NCBI GenBank assembly: GCA_964017145.1
Contig: OZ024851.1
Coordinates: 3,100,001 to 3,164,000, forward strand
DNA length: 64,000 nucleotides
DNA from: Agrocybe praecox
Lineage: Eukaryota; Basidiomycota; Agaricomycetes; Agaricales; Agrocybaceae
Reading direction: 5' to 3'
The position numbers and the translations under genes are program-made. Below, in pieces: positions 35,725-45,949 of the stretch (within the stretch, counting starts at the first letter, position 1; each line of letters begins with the position of its first letter). The notes under the pieces were generated by a model. It saw nothing but the letters and a program-made list of their open reading frames with translations. It was not told where the DNA came from and made no database searches.

Positions 35725-36847
35725 TTAGTCTCGGCACTCACGATCTTCCAAGAACCATTTCCCCCAAATCCCCTTATGTCCCTAATATAGGAGTGAATCA
35801 TCAGATAAAAACTGGTTAGTGTCCAACATGAATGGCTTACCCAGTCGGCGCACGATTCGGGTCCATTGAAATGATGGCCTCTGATGTCGACAGGCGTGGT
35901 AGGGCAGAGAACGTACCACTCATCCCAAGGGTGAAGATTTATGAGCTGTCCTTCAAAACGCTGAACAGAAGAGTAACAAAAAATAGGTTACTTTAAACTG
36001 AATGCTGAAACATATTAATCGTTAGAGGACGAACCCGTTTTCCATGATGATTTCCATCGCATCCCTGAAAATGATTGTTTGATAATTATTTTTGCCGCTG
36101 ACCACTCTAAACATACGTTATCATATATCCACCCCCAGCTTGGCGAGCACATTGCCTCATTATTAACTTCCCAATGTCCGATGACCTTTCCGCAGCTTCC
36201 CTAAAAACGTCCACAGGTAAACATCAGATTTCAGAGCTCGAGTGGGGTGGACTTACCGGATCCTCGCACCGGACAGGAAGTTGTTCTTGTCCGTTTATCA
36301 GCGCCGGCTTCCTCATATATTCTTGCATAGCGTCGAACCCAGATGGAACATGGGAGAGAAAGCCTGTGTACTCCTTTGTACCATACCTCAAACATTTATC
36401 AGAAGGCATAATATTTTCCCACATGATCCCTGCTCTTCCTTCCCTCTCCACTCGCTCCCACCGTTCACGTTCCGCATCTCGAATAATCTTCTCATTCCTC
36501 CAAGTTGCCGCGTCGAACTTGTTGCTGAATAGATATCCTATGACAAATCCAATGAAGATGTAGCCGAATATGTGAAAGGGGGTCGAAGATGGCTTATTTG
36601 ATGCTGTTATGTCGCACTCGCGGCGGCGGCCCTGAGGCTGTGGCGGGGTAATTGGCCCTGTATCGGAAGTACGTCCTAATCCGACACGAGGAGGTTGGGT
36701 TAAGCCGCCACAGTTAGGGTATAAATTTGCTCCTTGATGGTCTGTTTGTCGAATACGAGCCCTTTCCGATGCAAGATGTACGTGGTAAGGATGCAAGGTT
36801 GGACTATCAACATAGGGAGGTGGTGGCACAGATGGTGGGCTGGTCAT
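35725..36847 (-). CDS. Type II membrane protein with Cys/Trp-rich domain, 293 aa
   Basis: Exons 36847-36257, 36200-36117, 36064-36035, 35960-35841 and 35781-35725, all joined in phase 0; 294 codons. A Pro-rich N-terminus (MTSPPSVPPPPYVDSPTLHP) precedes one helix at residues 91-108 (FHIFGYIFIGFVIGYLFS). After it come a charged helix (DAERERWERVEREG) and a compact C-terminal domain rich in Cys and Trp: VRCEDPGSCGKVIGHWEV, MCSPSWGWIYDNGCDG, NLHPWDEWYVLCPTTP, ESCADWGHKGIWGKW and DRECRD. The cysteines (about eight) after a signal anchor suggest a disulfide-bonded luminal or extracellular domain. It looks like a conserved agaric hypothetical family; I cannot name it. The first intron begins directly after residue 197. 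Confidence 0.82.
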
Positions 36848-37264
36848 TCAGACAGATTTTACGATTAAATTTGCAACCAATTTCAAGGGAGAATGAAAGG
36901 TGGCTCAACGTACCTGTTACTTCCATCCAGGGTGCTTAGATCTCTGCGCACATGAGTACGAGGCATATCTGAGTCGCCCAGTACGTATTTCAATTTCTGG
37001 CTGAGCGAAACTCCTAAAGGTGCTCGGGATAAAGAGCAGACTGTAGAGAGCCCTCTGCATTGTAGCAGTGGGACGAAGCAAGCTGCTCTTAACGTACGTT
37101 CTCTGATAATCAACGAATTGACACGAGGCGCACAATTTTACCACGATTTTCAACAGTCTTGGAATATACTCTCTGTGCACGTGTACTCTAGACTATTATT
37201 TATTAATAGAGCAAGATGACGTCAGCAGCTTGGCGGCTCATAAATATTATATATACACCCTTTG
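36848..37264. other. Intergenic
   Basis: Promoter side of the type II membrane protein gene; a minus-strand frame at about 36917-37060 (MQRALYSLLFIPSTFRSFAQ) has no supporting context. Confidence 0.4.
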
Positions 37265-37266
37265 TA

Positions 37267-38074
37267 CACCCTGGGAAGTTGATATTTTCAGGTCACCCTA
37301 AAACCCCCGAGAAAACCTGGTTTTAGTGCAAAATAGAAGGCCTACAGAGAACATGTACTAAATTAACGGTTTATTGATGAACTAAAAGTCGACCGAAATT
37401 AGGAATTTCAACTGTAATTTGGTATCTCACGAAAATATGACTAATATTATTATTTCCGGTAGGGACAAAAACCAAGACTAATACAGACATTGCGGGCTTC
37501 CTGAAAGTACGAAAGAAGATAGAATATCAATGTGGTCTACAACTTAAGGTTAAAATGAAGTATTTTCTCAAAGTCTGAACTCCCGACTATTGTGTTTATT
37601 TTCGGCACAAAAGAAAATGTGCTCGAATCCACGAGTTTTTGATTGTCTGAAAACAATCAACTCAATTGGTTTTTGTGTTTTCAGCCGAATTGATATCTCT
37701 GTTTTCGGCAGAAGCTACAGGCAAGCCGAAAACACAGCGGATAACTAATATGTTTGACCGTCCGAAGCTATTGTTGAGAACCTAAGTTTCGTTCCAGTTT
37801 TCCGAATGAATTAAATTTCCGTTCTCATTCTACCCAAAAATTAATCCAAAACTTTTATATGTGGCTGAGATTTCGGCCTGACTGAACATTATATTTTGGG
37901 CCATGTTTACGGTGTGACACAAATTTTGAACGAATACCTAGATTTCATTTATCATATTTAGTGTCCCAAAATTAGTGTTATATATCATGATTTATAATAG
38001 CCCTATTTTGTATGAGAAAACCATATTTTCTCGGGGGTTTTGAGGTGACCTGAAAACATCGACTCCCCGGGGTG
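37267..38074. mobile_element. 808-bp TA-flanked element with long terminal inverted repeats
   Basis: The two ends are inverted copies over about 70 nt at roughly 85% identity. The left end begins CACCCTGGG, the right end reads CACCCCGGGG on the minus strand; both contain the same ttttcaggtcacc and aaaacccccgagaaaa blocks and end near caaaatag. TA lies immediately outside both ends (37265-37266 and 38075-38076), as expected of a TA target duplication. The inside is A/T-rich with no transposase frame, so it is a non-autonomous DNA transposon (MITE-like). Many end differences are C/T or A/G transitions. Confidence 0.8.
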
Positions 38075-38076
38075 TA

Positions 38077-39147
38077 TGCTCAACGATGTAATTATTCTTC
38101 AAACGCGATAGACCACCTACGTTGTTAATATTATAATAGCCCTCATCTAAATCGTGATGATCGTTATCCTTGGAAAAAGACTTATTCTAGAACTCGAGGA
38201 AGTTGGGGTGAAAACGAATAAATCAATTGAATCGGTTTACCCCCATGATAAACACTTTGATTGTCCAGAAAGTCTCATTCTGTGGGAGTGAGAATCGCCA
38301 AACCTTGAACCGCCAACCTCAGACTTCAGGCCTCCAAACTGCGAACCCCGATTGTCTGGCCATTTTGTTGAGCGAGCCGCGAACCACCAATGAAAGTGTC
38401 ACATGGTTTGGGTTTGTAGCAAGGTCCATTAAGCGCCTCCCCGGCGGGACGATCGCTTCAAAACTGACAAGTCAAGGCCAGTGGGTTATCAATTGCCGTA
38501 TAAAATTTAATTCAGTTTATCCTGGTTGTCGGAGCCTGCTCTTGAGTGACTTGAGGCATCCACAGTAGCCAGGGAGTCACTGCCACAGAAGTTCGCGGTT
38601 CGTCGTTCGAGGTCCACTGAACCGTTCAGCGAACCTTTCTCCCAGTAAACGAGATGCCCACTGATTGTCCCTCCTTCGTGTAATATTGTGGCAATGTCCT
38701 GGTGCGTGCCGGGATTAGATTTAAATTAGATTGTGTAGCTATGACTTCTGATGGCACGATGCCCTGGGCCCGAATACCCATTGTTTATGGACCGCTACCT
38801 TCATTAGATGCCATTCAGGTCAACATATTTACGAGAAAAATATCCCAGTAACAGCAGAGATGGATACCTCCGTTTTCGGTATGCGACAGGAACACACGCC
38901 GCTATACATAATTAAAAACACTAGAAGCATCGTGCTTGGAGCTATCTTTCCGGCGATGCTTTATCAGCTACTAACCTGCCGTTACTGTATAACAATAAAT
39001 TAAGGCCATCCACATCATGTGTTTCATCCCATGTGTTCAAAAATACCCTTAGGATATAAAAGCAGTCATGAGTCCTCTGTTTTTAACGCGCTTCCCGCCC
39101 CAATTGACAGCATTCTTCATTTGTCACCTATATTTAGACTCGACTCC
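38077..39147. other. Intergenic, promoter of DUF6533 gene 1
   Basis: No gene found. Nearest to the next gene is a TATA-like box (39055-39061). Confidence 0.45.
39055..39061 (+). promoter_or_regulatory. TATA-like box of DUF6533 gene 1
   Basis: TATAAAA 87 nt before the ATG; a TATAAAA sits at a similar place (56344-56350) before the paralogue at 56455. Confidence 0.5.
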
Positions 39148-40868
39148 ATGACCGACGCAAACAAGTCTCTAACTTCCATAGCCCAAGAACTTCAAAATAT
39201 ACAATATGTTAAAGGTATAGCATCACGAATCTCTCCGTTATTAACCATTCATTCACTGATCTCACGTCTATGACTTTGGCTCAGTGCTCGCAATTACACT
39301 TGTCGTATATGATTATTGTGCGTTCTAATTTTTAAATATATTTTACTTAGTGTCAGTGGACTTGAACATGCTTATTGAATTGCGATTCTAGTAATCAACT
39401 TTGAGCGTGAGGTATGATTCGCTATGTAGATTGCGGATGTCCCTCTTACATATTGACCGTTTGAAGGTCGAATTTATATGGGTATGGATATTCATTATAC
39501 AGGTTGCCCAGACATTTCATTCATCGTATAAAGCGGAGAACCAACTGGTCACTGACAAAGGTTCTATACGTAACTGTACGACGGAGTGCCCTCGCTGATT
39601 GTTTCACGTAATTGACTATCTCATCTGAAGATGCGATATTACCTCCTGGGTGCAACAATGTGAGACTCTTAAACACTGTATCCAATTGCTAAACCCACTA
39701 ATATATTAGATTTGCCACCTACGGTACGTAATATTTATTTTCTTCGCGCAATCAAATTAATTTTGGTCCATTTTATTTGCGTTTAGTGTCCTCCAATGCA
39801 CAAGGGACAATTACTGTAAGCTAAACACTGTTCCCAAAGTCTCGTTTCGCTGAAGTCGATCACAGGCGTACGTAAATTATTGACCCTTTCAAACCATTTC
39901 ATGGCTTTCTTATGTCCTTCCACAGCTGTATGCCTACTTCTCTTCCTTGAAACGCGTTTTAAACGAGATTTAAGGTACCCTCCTGGATCGCGTAGAAAAT
40001 TTTACGTTATTTATTTCTTCGATCCTTTCTCAAGGTACGGTTTTCTGCTCATCTTATTACCGAATACTTCTCACTTTGTTTTAGCCATCCTACAAGTACG
40101 GGTTTATGCTATATACTGTGGAGATAAACACGTCCTTGTGATTATGTTGTTATGTTACCTCTCATCGACGATACTTACATTCTGGGCCGCTGGAACCAAC
40201 ATGGCCAACCAAACAGGTATAGTTTTTATGAAACTTCATACATGTACTTATTCACAACCGCTCTGTTAAGCGCAACTTATTGAATTACCGGGAAGGATAT
40301 GGTGTGCCCTACACCCACTCCCTAAGAATGCAGGTCAAATTTTAATTCCTCCACTCATATTTGAGACTATACTATGCGCTTTGGTTGCATATCGAGGAAT
40401 ATACGAGAAATACCTTGGAAATATCAAAGCGATGATATTACTGAACATAATTCTGAGGGATTCGATCATGTACTTCATAGTGTACGTGTGTGTCCATCAT
40501 ATTCTACATTGAAAATGAAAAGCTTACTACACCCATTGCAGCCTTGCTCTCTTCTATATATCCTGTCTTATTTCGTGGGCAAAAAGCGACGTGAGTTCTT
40601 ATTCTGTCCACCACATGCACTCTTTCTAATCCGTATCCCCTATGCCTACGGATAGACCGGTTACATTGCTGATGCAATAGCCCTCAGCTCAGTTGCGTTG
40701 ATGGGCATCCTAGGAACACGAATTATCCTGAACCTCAAGGAGGCCGGAGAGAAAGAGAACAAGATTGCTACCAACTCGAATGCGTTATCTACGTTACAAT
40801 TTGTTATGAACAGCGGTGTGGCAGTGCAGTCGGACCGACTTCCCGATTCGTTGTCTAGATTCGATTAG
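39148..40868 (+). CDS. DUF6533 seven-helix membrane protein, gene 1
   Basis: First exon 39148-39214 (MTDANKSLTSIAQELQNIQY...), second 39392-39411 (VINFERE), third giving VEFIW, then WRRTNWSLTK, MRYYLLGATIFATY, a Gln/Ser segment, ILQVRVYAIYCGDKHVLVIM with LLCYLSSTILTFWAAGTNM, and a final part with ALMGILGTRIILNLKEAGEK before the stop at 40866-40868. The FxREVEFIW and RVYAIY motifs and the C-terminal TRIILNLKE are the hallmarks of the basidiomycete DUF6533 family. Most exons were matched one by one with the paralogue at 56455, which supports the model. Function unknown; receptor-like topology. The middle exons (40265-40680) were not fully placed. Confidence 0.75.
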
Positions 40869-40999
40869 ATCCATTGACGATGTTTAGCATTAGATCGGCT
40901 TAATAAACGCCTTTCTGAGAAACAGTTCAAAAAAACATCATAGTAATAAATATTTGTGTTGTACAAGTGAATGAGAAAGAAACAAGGCCTCGTGTGCTC
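40869..40999. other. Intergenic
   Basis: Short 3' flank; nothing else seen. Confidence 0.4.
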
Positions 41000-41476
41000 C
41001 TACCTCCCGTGGATCACACGTCGCCAGATAAATACACCCAATAGTAGTTCCAAACTACAAGCCAGGGGAACGCAGGTCTCGAACGTTTTTGATACGGCAC
41101 AGGAACACAGGATATGACCGACAAGCAATGACAAAACGGCGTAAGTATATTGAAACCAGTTGTAGAGGGGAGGATTCCCAACTGATTTCTCAACGACGCC
41201 TGTCAAGATTGATGTGGGCTGTACACTGTGACCCGCTTATCAAAATAAAACGCCAGATTGAAGGTACAAGAGGTACACAATCCTATTCTTATGCAATGTG
41301 TTAGAATGCAACCGTATAAATCTTCAACAAAATAAGTATAGAAACTTGCATCATAAAAAAGGATAGGTTCGTTACCACGTTGTGAGGGATGTGTGATCGG
41401 ATTTTGAACGAAATTTCCGCCATATATCACAACATGCTGTGCATTCTGGAAAAAGTCTTGAAGAGTGTTATTTGAG
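41000..41476 (-). pseudogene. GGNF-motif and transmembrane relic
   Basis: In the minus-strand frame at about 41390-41475 the peptide FFQNAQHVVIYGGNFVQNP closely resembles the N-terminal AVITGGNFVSHN of the NACHT protein at 45950. Further down, 41000-41150 reads as a hydrophobic stretch (YAVLSLLVGHILCSCAVS and ACSLELLLGVFIW). The GGNF part follows directly after the stop of the helical gene at 41477 but in another frame, so it may once have been its continuation, or may belong to another gene. Confidence 0.35.
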
Positions 41477-42171
41477 CTATTCACTGCTCGTTGAACAGAT
41501 AAACGTACGGTGCGATGCGCCGGGAGACGGATTGTCGTTCTGGTTCCGAGTGATAACCGGCAGCATTGACTTTGAGACCTGAACCAGCTCATTATGAGGT
41601 ACTGGGAAATTAAACCAAATATATGCAGACCTGAAGACGCTCTTTCCAAGAATTGATCCTACAATTTAAAGCCAAAATCTCCGAACTGGATCCCAGACCA
41701 TCTCGTAAGTGAATATCCAGATCCTCTAGCAGCCTAACAGAGCGAACGAAAAGCGAGAGCAAGCATTTGCAACGCATTGGTGCAAAATCATTAATTCCAA
41801 TTCCACAAAACGCACGAAAAATATTCTTCAAACACATCCCGAGCCAACAACACATATCGTAAAGCCCAATCTCTGACAAAAGTGTATAGACTCTCGGACA
41901 GACTCGGGGACCAATTGAAAACCAAATATGCCTTACTCTCAGCTCTCAAACCCTGTCATGAACAAAAATATTAGTCAGTCATGGATTCACTGGCAGATAT
42001 TTCGCTACCTACCTCAAGTCGGAATGCGACGGTTTCTGTTGCGGCTGAAACTTGGTCCAGGCAGTCTGCAACATACCTGATATCGTACGCATAATTACGC
42101 TCCGCATGCTTGTCAGGGTCCCTCACCGGACGAAGGGATGGTCCCCTCGTCCCAGAAAGAGAGACAGGCAT
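41477..42171 (-). CDS. Helical protein, possibly an NLR-type N-terminal domain, 166 aa
   Basis: Exons 42171-42013, 41952-41816, 41733-41631 and 41578-41477 join without a stop to 167 codons. The product is mostly helical: DIRYVADCLDQVSAATETVA, SLYTFVRDWALRYVLLARDV, FEEYFSLLEDLDIHLRDGLG, then EILALNCRINSWKERLQ and a polar tail ending STSSE. The helical pattern followed by a GGNF motif resembles the order seen ahead of NACHT domains in agaric NLR-like proteins, but no NTPase follows here. Either a stand-alone protein or the 5' remnant of an NLR-like gene. Confidence 0.5.
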
Positions 42172-43849
42172 GGTCGCTTTTACGGTGTAAAAGAGGGGGA
42201 AAGAAGGTATGCTACCTCTCCCGGCCAATTCCTCTCCTTTATAAAGCAGTTGGTCGTGATTAATTCAGTTTCGGAACATTCCACAAGGGGGTGTGTACTC
42301 TTTCAGGGCTAAGCCTCTCATGAAACCTTCTGTAAATTTAAATCGAGGTCATGCACACCGTACACCGTACACATATCCATCTGGTTTATAGGCAGTATAC
42401 CCCATGTTCCGGGATTCTTGGACTTGAGAGACATCGCGACCGACTGCCTCTGATATCTCATACTCTGGTTGGATCCTGACATTGAACATCATAGAATACC
42501 GGGGGTGCATTCGCACTTTAGATAGACGTTCACGTATGTACAGTATTTCTCACATGTCTGCCCGCCACTGGCACTTTAAGTTACATATGTACTTACTAAT
42601 AATATTAATCCTATCCATGTACGTACTCGTTAAGCAGTGCTTTTTCAGATTAGACCAGTGCCAGGTAAAGGTACAGTGTAGTGGGCACTGATTCGAAAGC
42701 AGGATGGCTTGGCAGCTTATTATGCAACAGACAATAGCAACAGCTTCCGGAATTAGGAATCTTGCCTTCGAGCTCCGGGGTATTATGTTACCACTATAAC
42801 AGTCATCCGTCCCATCATGATGAACGTGCATTTCTCTGGCGTTTCTTTTCGCCGAATCGACCTTCCCTTATTGGTAGAGGCTCAAAATGACCGACGGTAC
42901 TATCTAAGTAGAGACCAGGGTAGAAGGTCATCGATCCTTTGTTGTACGCCAGCCCGACGCGCGTTATCTGCATCCATTTATACACCTGTCATCGAGTTGC
43001 CGTTAATAATTATGCGGGTGACATCCTCGACACATATCCAAGATAAGGAAGAAGAAAAGATAAATCATGGTGAGGACTGTCTAGCTACCTTTCACTGGTA
43101 TTTAGACATGGGATAGATACCGCCGGCACGTACTCCTGTTTTCCTGACAGAAAGGTATCAAGTAAAACCAACAAAAGTTCGGGAAGACCATACTTGACAT
43201 CCCCGACGCAGTTTTTGGTCTGTTCATGGAAGAAAGAAAAACCTCAACACAAGACATGTTATTGAATTTATCCCTATTGATATTTAACAAGCATAGATCG
43301 GCGCTAGGAGGAAAAAAAAAGAGGTTCTTGAATCGATATAGAGTCAGATTAGTTGTTACGGACAGGATGTAAAGGGGGAGGAGTTTACAGGACTAAGATA
43401 AAACATACATACCAATACCCCTTGAAGGAGTCCAGTATTGCTCGTACTGGGGTCAGATACGCGTCGAGCAGCATCACAAGGCGGCAGTACTAGCGGTCGA
43501 AAAATCGAGGAATAATGCATCCGGCTCTAATTATGGGCAAGGGCAGACTTTAATACTGCCACACCGAACGTTGGCATCCCAGCTGCAGGGAAGAGACGTA
43601 GTCAGATACAAGACATTTATCTAATTACCCGTTCCCCCTGGGAAAACATAATTTATCAGCGCCACCGGTGATTGGTGAAAAGAATACATGGCTGAAGTAA
43701 TTTCCGTTTAACTAACAAGGAGCTTAAGATTTCATTGGACGAGAGGCCTCGAGATTGCAGACACCACTTGTCCGCGTCATTTCATCCTTGGGACGAAACC
43801 TACACACTCCTTGTGGGAGGAGGGTCATGAAAGGGATTGAAAGGGACAT
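42172..43849. other. Intergenic, repeat fragment near 43.46 kb
   Basis: No gene found. At about 43457-43505 a short stretch (gcgtcgagcagcatcacaag...) repeats a piece of the dispersed repeat described below, so an older fragment of it lies here. Confidence 0.4.
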
Positions 43850-45075
43850 AGGTGGCGGTGCTTGGCGCTTAACGTTCGACTGCGGCAAGGCCGAGAGAGA
43901 CTGGAAATCAGTTCATGCGTGATATTAAACGTGAGCCCGCGCCGAGCCTAGAGACAAAGAAAGTGGATGAGGGAAGATGGGAAGACGACAGAGAGGGAGA
44001 GGAAAGACGCATACCATGTCTGACGAACGCCCTTATCATCATTGGTGGGAGCAAGGGCAGCGCTTAATTGCAGCAAGGCCGGGGGAGAACGAAGGCAGTT
44101 CATGCTGGATATTTAACGCGAGCGTGAAACTACTACGAGGCTCGAGACAACGACTGCAAAAAACAAAGAAAGTGAATGAGGGGAACTAGGAAGAAAAAAG
44201 AAGAGAGAGGAGAGAGGATGGCACATACTAAGTTTGAATCTGTATGTATGCATTGAATTGAACTAGGTCGAGGGTGATTTTGTCGCGGTATGCGCATAAT
44301 AGGCTTGGTAGCGCCAGGGGGAAGAGCACAGAGGAGGAAGGCCAGTGTTGCGCGACGAAGCGCTAAAATAGACTTGTTTAACAGAAATGAGCGCTGAGCG
44401 ATGTTGGACACTGCGTACCTTCGGAAGCTGTTCAACGTGTACCGTTATAACCTCCGTCACCCTGCTATTCCTCCCAATACGGGATAGCACACCATGTTTC
44501 CCTAGTCTGACGTTCTTTCCCTTCCGAGGTTGAAACGTTTAGTGACAGTGGGTACGTCTATCGTCGAGCGGTGAATGGCAACCTGAGCTAGGCTTATCGC
44601 GCCATAGGTGGGTTTGTGAAATCATTGGAGCAGACGATGTAGGATCTACAGTTGTAGGCCTGCAGCGGCTTATAGCGGCGATGCGCCACATGAAGCTGTT
44701 GAGAAAAGAAGGTTTACTTAGGGTGAAAAGGGGAGAGGGGAGGGGAGGGGGGACATACAACGATAGGCCGATCGACGCTTCCGGTTATGTTAAGGCCCGA
44801 AGCTTGAGCTTAGAGGCCTTGAGGGTCTAACTTGAGGTGGTCTATGGCGAGCAGACTAGAAGAGCAAGGAAAAGGTGATTATTTTTATTAGCATCAATAC
44901 AAAGAAATGTAAGGGAAAGAGAGAAAACGGAGGACAGAAATGGATGATGCTGAGGAGCCAAAAACTAGGGTATCTACCATCAACAACGTACTCAATCATT
45001 TCCATCCGAACTCGAAAGCGCGTCGAGCAGACACGCACGACGGCAGTACTAGCGGGCGAAAACGATGTACAGGAG
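43850..45075. repeat. Dispersed repeat, copy R1
   Basis: Shares long near-identical stretches with R2 and R3, for example gcacatactaagtttgaat, gcgctaaaatagacttg and cgacgatgtag-like runs. It begins with an internal duplication (cgcttaa...gcaaggccg at about 43866 and again at 44063). No coherent protein is encoded; the frames shared by the copies do not look selected. Class unknown: no terminal repeats were found. Confidence 0.8.
44730..44752 (+). other. G-quadruplex-type sequence in R1
   Basis: Four runs of at least four G separated by AGA, A and A. R2 and R3 hold diverged versions with shorter or fewer runs. Confidence 0.6.
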
Positions 45076-45524
45076 GATACCTGCAGTAGTGGCGGTGCAA
45101 AATTCAAACATTTAATTACATAATCGAACACCGTGACTCGGCATGTAAATTCGAGTTCCGACAGAATTGAAGCCCATCTTTACTCGGATCCCACTCGTAC
45201 GGAGCAGCACCACTCGAAACATTTTTCATCCATACTTGAATTTAAATTTAATTCTAGAATCTGCTCCGTAGTCAAATGTAAGAAAATGGCTCAGGCATTG
45301 GTATTGGGTTAAAATTACATGTGTGGTACGATCATGCGCTGTACGGCATATAAACCGGTTGTGATGACGATGCCGTTTCATCGGACATCCCAGGTAGTAG
45401 TAAATGTACAGAGATAAAAGAAATCGAAAATAAATCGAGGATCCAAGTTACTCTTTGAATATATTACCATTTGACACTTTCTGCACATTACCTTTCACCT
45501 ATTTTCAAATTAGATTGTGTGCCC

Positions 45525-45591
45525 ATGACTGACGCGACCAACGCGGTATTTGCGGGAGCCCAGCAACTTGAAAATATACAATATGCCAGAG
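45525..45591 (+). pseudogene. Truncated DUF6533 gene, first exon only
   Basis: The 67-nt exon (MTDATNAVFAGAQQLENIQY...) and its donor match the first exons at 39148 and 56455. After about 70 nt of intron the sequence switches at 45660 to a transporter fragment, so all later exons are missing. Confidence 0.85.
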
Positions 45592-45659
45592 GTATGTAGT
45601 AGGCCAAAATCTGTCCGTGCAGCTGGGCCCTTTTAAATTCTCAACTCTTGATCTATAAA

Positions 45660-45780
45660 AGACGTCTACGGCCGACACGATCGATCAGTTGTACGCCCAT
45701 GATGGTCATGACAGTCTTGACCACATCGGCGATGATGGTGATGATGAAAGGGTTCGAGATCCCAGCTTGAGTGCCATTTA
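45660..45780 (-). pseudogene. Sugar transporter (MFS) fragment, left
   Basis: Minus strand encodes AGISNPFIITIIADVV and KTVMTIMGVQLIDRVGRR, the loop region of a hexose-type MFS transporter with the RxGRR signature. It is cut just after GRR at the junction with the DUF6533 intron. The same region at 59160-59232 continues further downstream. Confidence 0.8.
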
Positions 45781-45949
45781 TTTTATTTTAAATCCCCTTT
45801 TCTAACCATCACTCGCCGAAATCATGCCGCTAAACAGGTGCCCGCCCCTCGGGGTCTGCGGGAGGGGCTAGCTCACATCACCCGCTGATCTCAGCATACG
45901 TGAGTACGTGGTACATTAAGATTTTAAGTACTAGTCTAGTACATGACAA

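Noticed and set aside
37267..38074. LTR retrotransposon interpretation of the repeat ends
   Set aside because: The ends are inverted, not direct, copies, and the flanks are TA rather than a 4-6 bp duplication.
38280..38640. Possible terminal repeats around gagccgcgaacc and ttcgcggttcg
   Set aside because: Only about ten bases match in opposite orientation, too little to support an element.
44133..44435. Frames shared by the dispersed repeat copies as a possible protein
   Set aside because: They differ by frameshifts and early stops between copies and have no protein-like composition, so coding is unlikely.
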